Source: Parachlamydiaceae bacterium (GTDB lineage Bacteria; Chlamydiota; Chlamydiia; Chlamydiales; Parachlamydiaceae). From it: a stretch of DNA of 49,271 bases. Where the stretch lies: positions 1 through 49,271 of the forward strand of contig JANWJE010000082.1 in NCBI GenBank assembly GCA_025451995.1. The letters run 5' to 3'. This document shows positions 35,900-43,631 of this stretch, piece by piece. The notes under the pieces are model-generated. The model was not told the origin of the DNA. It saw only the letters and a list, made by a program, of their open reading frames with translations, and searched no databases. Position 1 is the first letter of the stretch. Every line of letters begins with the position of its first letter. Made by a program: the position numbers and the translations under genes.

Positions 35900-36030
35900 A
35901 CTTCCTTTTAGCAAGCAAATTTTAAATAATTGGGTCTAGGATCTACTAGCGAATTACAAATATGCTTAGAATCAAAAAGATACAAAAAGCGGACCATCAA
36001 AAAGTGGAACTTCCGTTCGAAAGAGGCCTA
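35897..36030. repeat. Inverted-repeat element ending two convergent genes
   Basis: The left end TAGACTTCCTTTTAGC (plus strand, from 35897) and the right end, read on the minus strand from 36030, TAGGCCTCTTTCGAACGG, are related to the TAGACCTCTTTC ends at 39148-39317, 43576-43631 and 48934. Each end begins with TAG, which is the stop codon of the gene running into it (33140-35899 on plus, 36028-37431 on minus). The interior is AT-rich and only weakly palindromic. Confidence 0.55.
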
Positions 36031-37431
36031 ATTAGACCATCCACCTCCGGTCGCTTTGTAAAGTGAAATGCTCTGTAATAATAGATCTTTCTTGTTTTGT
36101 GCTAAAGCTTCTTTCGATTGGATGAGCTCAAGCTCAACACCTAAAACTTCGTTATAATCGATGAATCCTTGGTTGTAGAGGTCGAAGGTGAGCCGATAGG
36201 CGTCTTGCTCATTTACGTCTATTTTATGTAACTCATTTTCTTTTTCCAATTCCGATCGATAAGCTGCAATTCCATTTTCGACTTCTTCTAAAGCAGTCAA
36301 GACAGTTTTTTGATAGTGGAGGCATGCTTGCTCTGCTTCTATACGATTAAATGCGACATCCTGCTTGAGGAGTTTGCTATTGAAAATGGGGAAAAGCAAT
36401 TGGGGAGCTGCAAGCCAAGTGGCCCCTGTTCCTTTTCCCAAAGATTTTAATTGTGTCCCAACTTCACCGATAAATCCAAAAAGAGAGAAGCGTGGAAATA
36501 GAGCGGCGATGGCGGTTTCCACTTCTTCTGTGGCAGCGGCCAATTCTCTTTCTGCCTTGCGAATATCTGGACGCCGCCTTAACAAATCTGAGGGCATCCC
36601 GATTGGCTGTTCAACCGGTAATGATGGGAAATCTTTTGTTTCAGATAAAAGACAATATAATTCAGCTGGGGGATAGCCCAAAAGCACGGAAAGGCGGTGG
36701 ATTGAGCTCTCAACGGAACATTCAATTGCGAATGAGTTATTCAGTAGATAAGACAATTCTTTTTCACTTTGCAGCATGTCGACTGAGCGGATTTTACCTA
36801 TTCTTAAGAGCTCTTTTAAAAGAGAGAGTTGTTCACGGGCAAGGTCGATTTTCTGCACGCTTAGGTTCCACATATGCTGATTGAAGCGCAGTTCAATGTA
36901 ATTGCGGGCAATTTCAGATGAAAGTGAGATCCATAGATCTGAAAAACTTTCCTCTGCTGCTTGTTCTTTTGCCTCTGATGCGTTGATTTGATGGCGGCGG
37001 TATCCGAAAAGATCGATTTCCCAATCGACATCGAATCCCGCTTCAAAAAAATTCATATCTCTTTTAGAAGAGCCGCAATGTTTTAAAATCCCATGATGGA
37101 GAATCTCTTTACTTAAGAGAAGATGTCCGCTAGTGAGCGAGCCGTCGATATGTGGATATAATTCGCTTTTTTTACCCTTATGGAGGAGTCTTGCTTCTAA
37201 AATGCGATTGTATGCAAGCGATAGATCTAGATTTTGCTGTTTCGCAGTATCTAATAATTGGCATAAAAGAGGGTCTTCCAAAGCATTCCAAAATTCGAAA
37301 GGCGAATCATGTGCTTTAAGAGAACCGGCAAGTTGAGAATGCCAAGATGTTGGAATTTCAATGTCGCGCTTTTTATATGAGGGAGCAGAACAACTAGCCA
37401 AAAGAATCAATAAAAAAAGGTTAAATCTCAT
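36028..37431 (-). CDS. Outer-membrane efflux lipoprotein, TolC/NodT family
   Basis: 467 residues forming the outer-membrane duct of a tripartite exporter. A lipoprotein signal is visible: a hydrophobic run then LLASC with the lipid-accepting C14. The rest has the two TolC-type repeats: FEFWNALEDPLLCQLLDTA early, RPDIRKAERELAAATEEVETAIAALFPRFSLFG in the middle (RRPDIRxAE is the NodT/OprM signature) and TALEEVENGIAAYR near the end. The ATG overlaps the stop of the preceding membrane fusion gene (TAATG). It is the last gene of the minus-strand operon 40469-36028. The stop codon lies in an inverted-repeat end. Confidence 0.93.
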   Translation of the reverse strand: MRFNLFLLILLASCSAPSYKKRDIEIPTSWHSQLAGSLKAHDSPFEFWNALEDPLLCQLLDTAKQQNLDLSLAYNRILEARLLHKGKKSELYPHIDGSLTSGHLLLSKEILHHGILKHCGSSKRDMNFFEAGFDVDWEIDLFGYRRHQINASEAKEQAAEESFSDLWISLSSEIARNYIELRFNQHMWNLSVQKIDLAREQLSLLKELLRIGKIRSVDMLQSEKELSYLLNNSFAIECSVESSIHRLSVLLGYPPAELYCLLSETKDFPSLPVEQPIGMPSDLLRRRPDIRKAERELAAATEEVETAIAALFPRFSLFGFIGEVGTQLKSLGKGTGATWLAAPQLLFPIFNSKLLKQDVAFNRIEAEQACLHYQKTVLTALEEVENGIAAYRSELEKENELHKIDVNEQDAYRLTFDLYNQGFIDYNEVLGVELELIQSKEALAQNKKDLLLQSISLYKATGGGWSN

Positions 37432-38477
37432 TAAGGGAACTTAGCCTCGATAAAAACATCCATTTGTTGGCCTACAAACACATTGTGATCTTCATTTTTT
37501 ATCCGGTAAATAACCTGTAGAACTTTTGTGTCGCTTTTATCAGTGATTTCGCTTGTGACGTTTTGTTTGTTGACCAAGTAAGGAAGAAGGCGAACAAACT
37601 CTAAGGCAAATTCCATTTGAGAGTTGCCTCTCAAGAAAGCAACTGCCGGAGCTTTTGGTCGAAAATAGGGAGCATCATATTGGTTGATGCTGACTTTTAA
37701 AAACACCTCTTCGGTATTTCCAACAATCATTAAATTTTTTAATGAAGCAGGGGATTCACCTTCATGGATATTGACCTGAAGCACTTTTCCATCAATTGGT
37801 GAGCGGATGAGGGTTCGATTGATTTCTGCTTCAATTCTTTCGACGCTCGCTTGTGCTTGTTTTGCTTCTAATGCTGTAATTTCAAGATCTGGTTTCCAGG
37901 TACCGCTTTTAATTTTATTAAATCTTGAAAGCTCATTTTGATATTGAGCCAACGCTTCTTCGTAATCAAATTTTCTTTTTTTGATCTCCTGCCGGCTCAA
38001 CGCTCTTGAGTCTCGAAGCGCTTGCACCATTTCATATTGGCTTGTGGCCTGTTCTAGAGCAATTTCAGAAACTTTCAAAGAGGATTCAGCAGAGTCTAGG
38101 TCTTCTTTTCTCGGAAAATTTTCCATTTTTTTCAGCTTTGCCCGTGCAATCTCATAATTGATTTTTCTTTCCGACAGCTCCGCAACTAAGTCTTGATTTT
38201 CAAGAGCAAAGAGGAGATCGCCCTTCTTTATCGATTGACCCACATGAGCCAACACTTTTTCAACAATGCGATTGATAGGAACGCCGATAGAGATATTATC
38301 AGAACTCGCTTCAACAATGCCCAAAGCTGAGATAGATGATTTAAAGGGAGGGACAGGATAGGACATCATCAATGGAGGGGGAGAAGGGGGAATCGCCGTT
38401 TTCCACATCGAATAAAAAATTAATGCGACAGAAGCGATCGTAATTCCAATCACCCAAAAAAAATAATGTCTATTCAT
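37431..38477 (-). CDS. ABC exporter membrane fusion protein (HlyD/DevB-like)
   Basis: 348-residue periplasmic adaptor. The N-terminal membrane anchor (about 6-25) is followed by a Pro-rich linker, then a lipoyl half-motif (VEKVLAHVGQSIKKGDLLFALENQ, about 72-95), a long coiled-coil hairpin (about 100-215) and the second lipoyl half (TLIRSPIDGKVLQVNIHEGE). A beta-barrel region follows. It links the ABC permease to the TolC-like protein encoded next. It overlaps the ATPase gene by 8 bases and the TolC-like gene by 1. The arrangement resembles heterocyst DevBCA and MacAB exporters; the substrate cannot be read from sequence. Confidence 0.9.
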   Translation of the reverse strand: MNRHYFFWVIGITIASVALIFYSMWKTAIPPSPPPLMMSYPVPPFKSSISALGIVEASSDNISIGVPINRIVEKVLAHVGQSIKKGDLLFALENQDLVAELSERKINYEIARAKLKKMENFPRKEDLDSAESSLKVSEIALEQATSQYEMVQALRDSRALSRQEIKKRKFDYEEALAQYQNELSRFNKIKSGTWKPDLEITALEAKQAQASVERIEAEINRTLIRSPIDGKVLQVNIHEGESPASLKNLMIVGNTEEVFLKVSINQYDAPYFRPKAPAVAFLRGNSQMEFALEFVRLLPYLVNKQNVTSEITDKSDTKVLQVIYRIKNEDHNVFVGQQMDVFIEAKFP

Positions 38478-39147
38478 CTATTTGTCCGTCGTTCATATGG
38501 ATTATGCGGTCAGCGAATGGAAAAGTGCGTTGGTCATGCGTGACCACTAGCACAGCGCGCTCTGAATGCAGAACCTTTTCCCGTAAAAGAGTCATCGTTT
38601 CAAGTCCGGATGTTTGATCCAGTGCACTTGTGGGTTCATCGCAGACTAGAATTTGAGAATCATTGATCATGGCCCTTGCAATCGCTATTTTTTGCTGCTG
38701 TCCTTTAGATAAGTCGTTAGGAGATGAATCTGCCCGATGCTTAAGATGCATTTTATTCAAAAGATCCAGTCCTTTTTCATCGGCACTTTTGCCATAAATC
38801 CCCGCAATTCTCAATGGAAGCAAAACATTTTCAATCACCGTTAATGTTGGGATGAGAAATAGGGATTGAAAGACGATTCCTAAATACATGCGGCAAAAGG
38901 CGGAGCGTTCTGCATCATTCATTTGCCAAACGCTTTGGTCCAATAAAAAAACTTCGCCATGATCGGGTGTTAATATCGTTGTGATAATTGAAAGTAAAGT
39001 GGTCTTACCCGAGCCGGAAGGTCCTACCAAAAGGGTGAGTTGTCCTTTGAAAATGTCGAGGTTAATGCCCCTAAGGGCATCGACCCTATTTTCACCCTTG
39101 CCATAATGCTTTTTAATATCTTTGCAACGTATAGCGATGTTTCCCAT
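38470..39147 (-). CDS. ABC exporter ATPase (MacB/DevA/LolD type)
   Basis: 225-residue nucleotide-binding subunit. Walker A GPSGSGKT is at 42-49, Q-loop Q94, signature LSKGQQQ at 146-152 (Lys replaces the usual first Gly of LSGGQ), Walker B ILVCDE at 166-171 and the switch histidine H204. The short stand-alone form goes with FtsX-like permeases such as LolCDE, MacB and DevCA. Its Shine-Dalgarno sequence AAAGAGG, seven bases before the ATG, belongs to the end of the inverted-repeat element that separates it from the permease gene. Confidence 0.94.
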   Translation of the reverse strand: MGNIAIRCKDIKKHYGKGENRVDALRGINLDIFKGQLTLLVGPSGSGKTTLLSIITTILTPDHGEVFLLDQSVWQMNDAERSAFCRMYLGIVFQSLFLIPTLTVIENVLLPLRIAGIYGKSADEKGLDLLNKMHLKHRADSSPNDLSKGQQQKIAIARAMINDSQILVCDEPTSALDQTSGLETMTLLREKVLHSERAVLVVTHDQRTFPFADRIIHMNDGQIDE

Positions 39148-39317
39148 TAGAAGACCTCTTTCAAAACTGATAATACCCTATATTCGAGATTATTTTCTCC
39201 ACAGAATGCGAGCTCAAGTCTTGGGCCATATTGAGTTAATATTGCCCAAGACTTGAGATCGCATTCTGTGGGAAAAGAACTCGAATCTAGGGCATTAGCA
39301 GTTTTGAAAGAAGTCTA
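39148..39317. repeat. 170-bp inverted-repeat element between permease and ATPase genes
   Basis: Arms of about 75 bases (39152-39226 and 39244-39317) pair with few mismatches; both contain CTTTCAAAACTG near the outer end and CTCAAGTCTTGGGC at the inner end, around a 17-base loop. The element fits exactly between the permease stop (39321-39323) and the ATPase start (39145-39147). Read on the minus strand, its exit end supplies AAAGAGG seven bases before the ATPase ATG. The ends match the TAGACCTCTTTC family. It has no coding capacity, so a MITE is likely. Confidence 0.85.
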
Positions 39318-39320
39318 CCC

Positions 39321-40469
39321 TTATCCCCCCATCAATGCTTTTGGATCGGCAGTAAAGACTTTATGAATACTCAAAGATGCAGTTAGGACACAAATGACTA
39401 AAACGATTAATCCTGTAAACACTAATAACTGCCAAGGGAATAAGAATGCAAGCGTGGTATTTTGAATGGCTATTCCCCATAATATTGTCGCACCGATCCC
39501 TAACACAAAGCCAATGAGGCCGACAACAATCGCTTGCATGATAATCATTTGCAAGATCATTTTTTCTGTCCCTCCAATGGCTTTGATTAAAGCGTAGTAC
39601 ATCAAATTTTCAAGAGTCATGATATAGAATATTTGCCCAGCGATCGAAAAACCGACAATAAATCCCAAAGCGACCGAAAGTCCAAAATTAATGAGTATTC
39701 CAGTTTCTAGAAAGGTTTTGATGATTCTCCATTCAAATTGATCGCGTGTTAGTGCGCGGATGCCGGGCAGGCTGCTGATTTGATTGCACACTTCTTGGAT
39801 GTTTGCTCCTTCCGCTGTTTTAGCAGCCACAAAGCTCATTTCTTTATTCATGAATGAGGTAAATTGTCTAAAATTACTATCGCTTGTAAAGAGAATCGGT
39901 TGGGGATAAAATCCCTGGGTGATTTTGCAAATGCCGACGACCACGGCATAATGGTTATTGATTTCCAGCTCATCCCCTAATTTTAATGGAATTTTTTTTC
40001 CATTCTCTTCTTTTGCCAATACACCCTTTGTCGAATAAATATCGACGATGATAGCCCCTTCACGCCTTAAATCTCGAACTTCTCCTTCAATCATTTCCTT
40101 AGGCGCTCCAATCAAAGTGGCATCATCAATGCCATACATTTGGGCAATTTGAAAGATTCCGGATTGAGTGACGAGTGGAATATGCATGACATCGATCGGA
40201 ACGGCCCATTCGATTTCCGGGATGCTTCTTACAATTTCTAAATTTCCATCCGGCATCCCCCTTACCCTCTCATCGCTTTTCGTCGCCGGATCCATCACCC
40301 AGATATTCGGAGAGGGGATGTCTGTTAAAGTGCGATAAGATCTAGAAATCAAACCTAAAAAAATCGCAGACTGTTGAGAAATTAAAAGCGTGGCTAAAAA
40401 AATGCCAAAGAGCGCTCCGATAAAGGAGGCGCGGTTGCCGATCAACATTTTTAAAGCGAGTTCAATCAT
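39321..40469 (-). CDS. ABC exporter permease (DevC/FtsX-MacB type)
   Basis: 382 residues with four membrane segments: one near the N-terminus (about 15-37) and three in the last third (about 255-285, 305-330, 345-365), separated by a periplasmic domain. This is the FtsX-like layout of MacB, LolC/E and DevC; the size equals DevC. IKAIGGTEKMILQMIIMQ is the conserved cytoplasmic coupling region between helices 2 and 3. It is the first gene of the four-gene exporter operon and divergent from the HdeD-like gene, with only 38 bases between start codons. Confidence 0.9.
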   Translation of the reverse strand: MIELALKMLIGNRASFIGALFGIFLATLLISQQSAIFLGLISRSYRTLTDIPSPNIWVMDPATKSDERVRGMPDGNLEIVRSIPEIEWAVPIDVMHIPLVTQSGIFQIAQMYGIDDATLIGAPKEMIEGEVRDLRREGAIIVDIYSTKGVLAKEENGKKIPLKLGDELEINNHYAVVVGICKITQGFYPQPILFTSDSNFRQFTSFMNKEMSFVAAKTAEGANIQEVCNQISSLPGIRALTRDQFEWRIIKTFLETGILINFGLSVALGFIVGFSIAGQIFYIMTLENLMYYALIKAIGGTEKMILQMIIMQAIVVGLIGFVLGIGATILWGIAIQNTTLAFLFPWQLLVFTGLIVLVICVLTASLSIHKVFTADPKALMGG

Positions 40470-40507
40470 ACTTGATTAATTAAATAAATTTTTGTACAAC
40501 CCCTATT

Positions 40508-41047
40508 ATGGAAAATCCCTTCACCAATATTCAAGCTTTAAAAACATATTGGCCCTGGTTTTTTTGTTTAGGGGCTTTACTGATCCTTTTGGGGATCGGG
40601 ATCATAACCCTCTCTTCCGGTACATCTCTTTTTTCGATCATCCTTTTGGGATGTTTTTTATTAATAGCCGGAATTGTACAACTTATTCAAGCCATTCTCG
40701 CCCATCGGTGGACAGGCTTGTTTTTAGCTCTTTTCTTGGGAATTTTATATATCATTACAGGGTTTTTATGTGTGACAAAACCTGCAACTGCCGCGATTAG
40801 CATTACTTTTTGGATTGCCGCTTTTTTTCTTGCCATTGGTTTATTCAAAACACTCTCTTCATGGCTTCTTCGCTTTCAAGAGTGGAAATGGGTCTTTGCC
40901 AACGGAGTGATCTCCTTTATATTGGGAATTTTGATCACCATCGATTGGCCATTTTCAGGTCTTTGGGTCATCGGCCTTTTTATCGGCATTGATCTTATCC
41001 TGTCCGGGCTTTCTTGGATGCGCCTATCCATGGCTGTGAAAAAATAG
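40508..41047 (+). CDS. HdeD/DUF308-family membrane protein
   Basis: 179 residues with six hydrophobic helices in three pairs, the layout of the HdeD (acid-resistance membrane protein) family. Typical features are an N-terminal WPWFFCLGALLILLGIGII, the VQLIQAI and LGILYIITGFLC segments, and the final GLWVIGLFIGIDLILSGLSW. The precise role of this family is poorly known. No clear ribosome site is present before ATG 40508. It shares its upstream region with the ABC permease gene. Confidence 0.85.
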   Translation: MENPFTNIQALKTYWPWFFCLGALLILLGIGIITLSSGTSLFSIILLGCFLLIAGIVQLIQAILAHRWTGLFLALFLGILYIITGFLCVTKPATAAISITFWIAAFFLAIGLFKTLSSWLLRFQEWKWVFANGVISFILGILITIDWPFSGLWVIGLFIGIDLILSGLSWMRLSMAVKK

Positions 41048-41061
41048 AGATCCCCCGTCGA

Positions 41062-41167
41062 TTTTGGCAAAAGTTTTGCACCTTTCAAATTTCACCCCCT
41101 CCCAAAATGGCACGTGGGACGTTTCAGTCGGGGTGAAATTTGAAATCTGCTAAAAATTTTATCCAAA
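41062..41167. repeat. Inverted repeat after the HdeD-like gene
   Basis: TTTCAAATTTCACCCC (left, about 41083-41098) and GGGGTGAAATTTGAAA (right, 41130-41145) are exact complements. Pairing extends outward with mismatches through GGCAAAAGTTTTGCA against TGCTAAAAATTTTATCC. The loop holds a small CACGTG palindrome. No coding capacity. It lies 15 bases past the stop codon and directly precedes copy 2 of the CGGAATTCTAATTTTTTC repeat. Confidence 0.7.
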
Positions 41168-41190
41168 CTCGCCGGAATTCTAATTTTTTC
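41149..41190 (+). repeat. Dispersed repeat, copy 2 (partner at 8363-8408)
   Basis: CGGAATTCTAATTTTTTC at 41173-41190 is identical to 8391-8408, and the upstream 25 bases are also similar. It is followed by a short tandem duplication of TCACAGCCTATCC. Confidence 0.55.
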
Positions 41191-41299
41191 ACAGCCTATC
41201 CTTCACAGCCTATCCATGGGCTGCAAGAAAAGCGTAGCATTAAATTGATTCTGCTTGCTATACCTTTTTATATTTCTTCCTAAATCTAAGCATTATAAA

Positions 41300-41914
41300 A
41301 TGGACTTTCTGACTGAAAACAGCACTTTGCAACTGTGGCTTCTCAATTATGGTAGCTTTGCTCTTTTCTTATTGCTTGTCGTTGGCATTTTAGCCCTACC
41401 TGTTCCCGAAGAAACTTTAATGGTAGTGGCAGGGATACTGATGCATCAAGAAAAATTACACATCCCGCATACAATCATTGCCGCCCTTTTGGGGAGCATC
41501 TGTGGAATTACAACCAGCTATCTTTTAGGGCGAACTGCAGGCCTATATCTCATCCATAAATATGGCAAATGGTTGGGAATCAACCAAGGGCATATCGACA
41601 AGACACATGTATGGTTTGAGCGTTTTGGTAAATGGACTCTTTTTGTTGGCTATTTTATTCCCGGAGTCCGCCATTTCACAGGTTTTATAGCCGGGATGAG
41701 CAGCCTTGCATTTAAGGAATTTGCTCTTTTTGCCTATACCGGCGGAATTTTATGGGTGACCACTTTTCTCTCTATCGGCTATTATTTTGATACTTATTGG
41801 TATCAATTCTATCAAAATATCGAAGTGACTTTAGATGACGGTGTTTCAGTTCTTTTTATCGCTTTTTTCATTTATCTTATTTATTTAGTAAAAAAGCAAA
41901 AAATTCAAGAATGA
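41300..41914 (+). CDS. DedA-family membrane protein
   Basis: 204 residues with four to five membrane helices, of the DedA/VTT (SNARE-associated) family, bacterial members of which are implicated in flipping undecaprenyl-phosphate or phospholipids. The conserved VPEETLMVVAG acidic re-entrant region (about 34-44) and the second re-entrant motif FVGYFIPGVRHFTGFIAGMS (about 116-135) with its key Arg are both present. ATG 41300 is used because it gives the family-like N-terminus; an earlier in-frame start at 41255 is possible. No good ribosome site is visible. Stand-alone gene. Confidence 0.9.
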   Translation: MDFLTENSTLQLWLLNYGSFALFLLLVVGILALPVPEETLMVVAGILMHQEKLHIPHTIIAALLGSICGITTSYLLGRTAGLYLIHKYGKWLGINQGHIDKTHVWFERFGKWTLFVGYFIPGVRHFTGFIAGMSSLAFKEFALFAYTGGILWVTTFLSIGYYFDTYWYQFYQNIEVTLDDGVSVLFIAFFIYLIYLVKKQKIQE

Positions 41915-41941
41915 ATTCTTGATTTATATATAAATAATTGT

Positions 41942-41970
41942 TTCTGTTATATCATAATTTATGATATAAT
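41942..41970 (+). promoter_or_regulatory. Promoter with overlapping perfect dyad before the U-box gene
   Basis: TTCTGT (41942-41947) and TATAAT (41965-41970) are spaced by 17 bases. A perfect inverted repeat, TTATATCATAA (41947-41957), one centre base, TTATGATATAA (41959-41969), covers the spacer and nearly all of the -10 box. It is a good candidate operator for a dimeric repressor. The start codon follows 31 bases after the -10. Confidence 0.55.
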
Positions 41971-42001
41971 CGCTTTTTTAATAATTAAAAAGGTGATTAA
42001 T

Positions 42002-42682
42002 ATGCAATTTAATATTTCACAAAATGATATAGATACAATCAGTGATTCCTATTCACATGATGTTTTTGTAAATGCCCAAAGGCTTTTCCCTTGTGGTCAT
42101 CATCTTAGTTTGTCGAGTGTCGAAGAACTTTTTGGCAAAGTCACCAATGATACCTGCGAAAGACCAGGAAATTGCCCTTTATGCATAAGAAAGATAAAGA
42201 AAGTTAAACCCGATCGGGGGTTCCAAGAACTGGTCGATATCATTTTAAAATTAAATGATTTCATCATTCGTGAAGATAATCATCATGATCTTACTGTAAA
42301 TAAAAGGAAGCGCGAGGAACCGAATCTTGCTCCCATCCCGCAAGAAGAAAAGGAGATGATCCTTTCTCTTTCAAAAGAAGAAAAAGAGATGATCCTTCGC
42401 ACCCGCTATCAAAAAGAATTTAAAAAGGATGTCGAACCACTTCATTCTGCTATCCGTAGAATGCAACGAAACGCATCAGAGAGTTACTTTTGCCTAAGTT
42501 TCTTTAGGAGTAGAGTTTATGACCTAGAAGAAAAACTGGAAGATCTTTTAAAAGTACCGCGCGATAAGCAGCAATTTGAATTGGATAAGAATCTCCTAGC
42601 CTCACAAATTGCAGCATTAGATAAGGAAATGATGGACGACTGGGATCGTACTCGCGCTAGTCTGGCTATGTCTGAATGTTAG
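42002..42682 (+). CDS. U-box-like candidate E3 ubiquitin ligase
   Basis: 226 residues. Residues about 18-84 look like a U-box, the RING-like fold of E3 ubiquitin ligases: RLFPCGHHLS (C31, H33), VEELF, NCPLCIRKI (C58, C61), then VKPDRGFQELVDIIL. This is the usual order of CGH, helix, CPxC, basic loop and final helix. The first RING cysteine pair is absent, favouring U-box over zinc RING. KRKREE at 101-106 resembles a nuclear localisation signal. EEKEMIL repeats twice (115-121, 126-132), and the rest is coiled coil. ATG 42002 follows AAGGTG. U-box/RING proteins are known as expanded effector families in environmental chlamydiae, so a secreted host-directed ligase is the likely reading. Confidence 0.75.
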   Translation: MQFNISQNDIDTISDSYSHDVFVNAQRLFPCGHHLSLSSVEELFGKVTNDTCERPGNCPLCIRKIKKVKPDRGFQELVDIILKLNDFIIREDNHHDLTVNKRKREEPNLAPIPQEEKEMILSLSKEEKEMILRTRYQKEFKKDVEPLHSAIRRMQRNASESYFCLSFFRSRVYDLEEKLEDLLKVPRDKQQFELDKNLLASQIAALDKEMMDDWDRTRASLAMSEC

Positions 42683-42706
42683 AACCTGTTCAGAATCTCA
42701 GGTTCT
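42681..42706. terminator. Candidate hairpin between convergent genes
   Basis: AGAACCTG (42681-42688) and CAGGTTCT (42699-42706) form an 8-base stem with a 10-base loop between the convergent U-box gene and cyoE. There is no T-tract on either strand, so terminator activity is uncertain. Confidence 0.35.
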
Positions 42707-42723
42707 TAGACCACAGTTCTATT

Positions 42724-43572
42724 CTAAATCTGCACGTCCAAAGGAATCAGTACGGATACGATTGTAATGACAATGAGCGAAATGCGAAACATGTGTTTGC
42801 CCCATTGGCGGTCGTCGCTCTTCCAAAAGCCAAGGATCGAGGCTGTTAACCAACCGAGTCCGAGTGCAGTGGCGATTACAAGATAACTTAAGCCGGTGTA
42901 TTGATAATAAGTCAATAGCGAGGAGGCGATGATAAATCCAAAAATATAAATGGCCATATGCACTTTTGTTCTCAAAATCCCTTTTTTCATAGGAAGGAGG
43001 GGAAGTTCTGCCTTTGAATAATCATTGAAATGGGCGAGGGCAATGGCAAAGAAATGAGGCATTTGCCAAAGGACTAATAGGGCAAAAAGGAGGATTGCTC
43101 CTTTATCAAAAGAATTGCTGGCTGCACAATAGCCTACCACGGGCGGAATGGCCCCTGCAATGCTGCCAATCGCTGTTCCATAAATTGTTTTTCGTTTCCA
43201 AAGTGTATAGATGAGCACATAAATGCAAAATCCGATAGCTGCCAAAGCAGTGGCTAAAAGATTTGTAAAAGCAAATAAGAGACCAAACCCGGTCATCCCC
43301 AAAAAACAAGCAAAAAATAAAGCTCCATTGACTGAAATTTGACCGGTGACGAAAGCTCGTTTTTTAGTTCTTTCCATTTTGGAATCGATTGTCCGGTCGA
43401 GATAATTGTTAAAAATACAGGCTGAGGCGATCACACATGCAAGACCTAAAAATGTGGCTAAAAATAAACCGAGATCGAAATGGCCTTTGGAAGCCAATAA
43501 AAAACCGGCGATCAGGGTGATCAAATTCCCCATAATGATTCCGGGCTTTGTGATTAGGGCGTAGTTAATCAT
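42724..43572 (-). CDS. cyoE: Protoheme IX farnesyltransferase (heme O synthase)
   Basis: Adds a farnesyl group to heme b to make heme O for the bo3 oxidase. It belongs to the UbiA prenyltransferase superfamily; 282 residues with about eight helices. The prenyl-diphosphate/Mg site is NNYLDRTIDSKMERTKKR (the NDxxD-like motif is N-x3-D-R-x-ID), and a second site is NDYSKAELPLLP. ATG 43572 is preferred because AAGAGG lies seven bases upstream; that sequence belongs to the end of a perfect 56-base hairpin separating it from cyoD. Last gene of the cyo operon. Confidence 0.95.
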   Translation of the reverse strand: MINYALITKPGIIMGNLITLIAGFLLASKGHFDLGLFLATFLGLACVIASACIFNNYLDRTIDSKMERTKKRAFVTGQISVNGALFFACFLGMTGFGLLFAFTNLLATALAAIGFCIYVLIYTLWKRKTIYGTAIGSIAGAIPPVVGYCAASNSFDKGAILLFALLVLWQMPHFFAIALAHFNDYSKAELPLLPMKKGILRTKVHMAIYIFGFIIASSLLTYYQYTGLSYLVIATALGLGWLTASILGFWKSDDRQWGKHMFRISLIVITIVSVLIPLDVQI

Positions 43573-43575
43573 GAT

Positions 43576-43631
43576 TAGACCTCTTGCATAATTCCATTTT
43601 AGCAAATAAATGGAATTATGCAAGAGGTCTA
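43576..43631. repeat. Perfect 56-bp inverted repeat between cyoD and cyoE
   Basis: Arms 43576-43599 and 43608-43631 are exact complements over 24 bases, with ends TAGACCTCTTGCATAA and loop TAGCAAAT. On the minus strand it begins with TAG, the stop codon of cyoD, and ends with AAGAGGTCTA, the ribosome site of cyoE. Related ends occur at 39148-39317, 35897-36030 and 48934. It may be a MITE derived from an IS5-type element, but that origin is a guess. Confidence 0.85.

Noticed and set aside
42681-42706. Strong bidirectional terminator
   Set aside because: The stem is short with a 10-base loop and no T-tract on either strand; listed only as a weak candidate.
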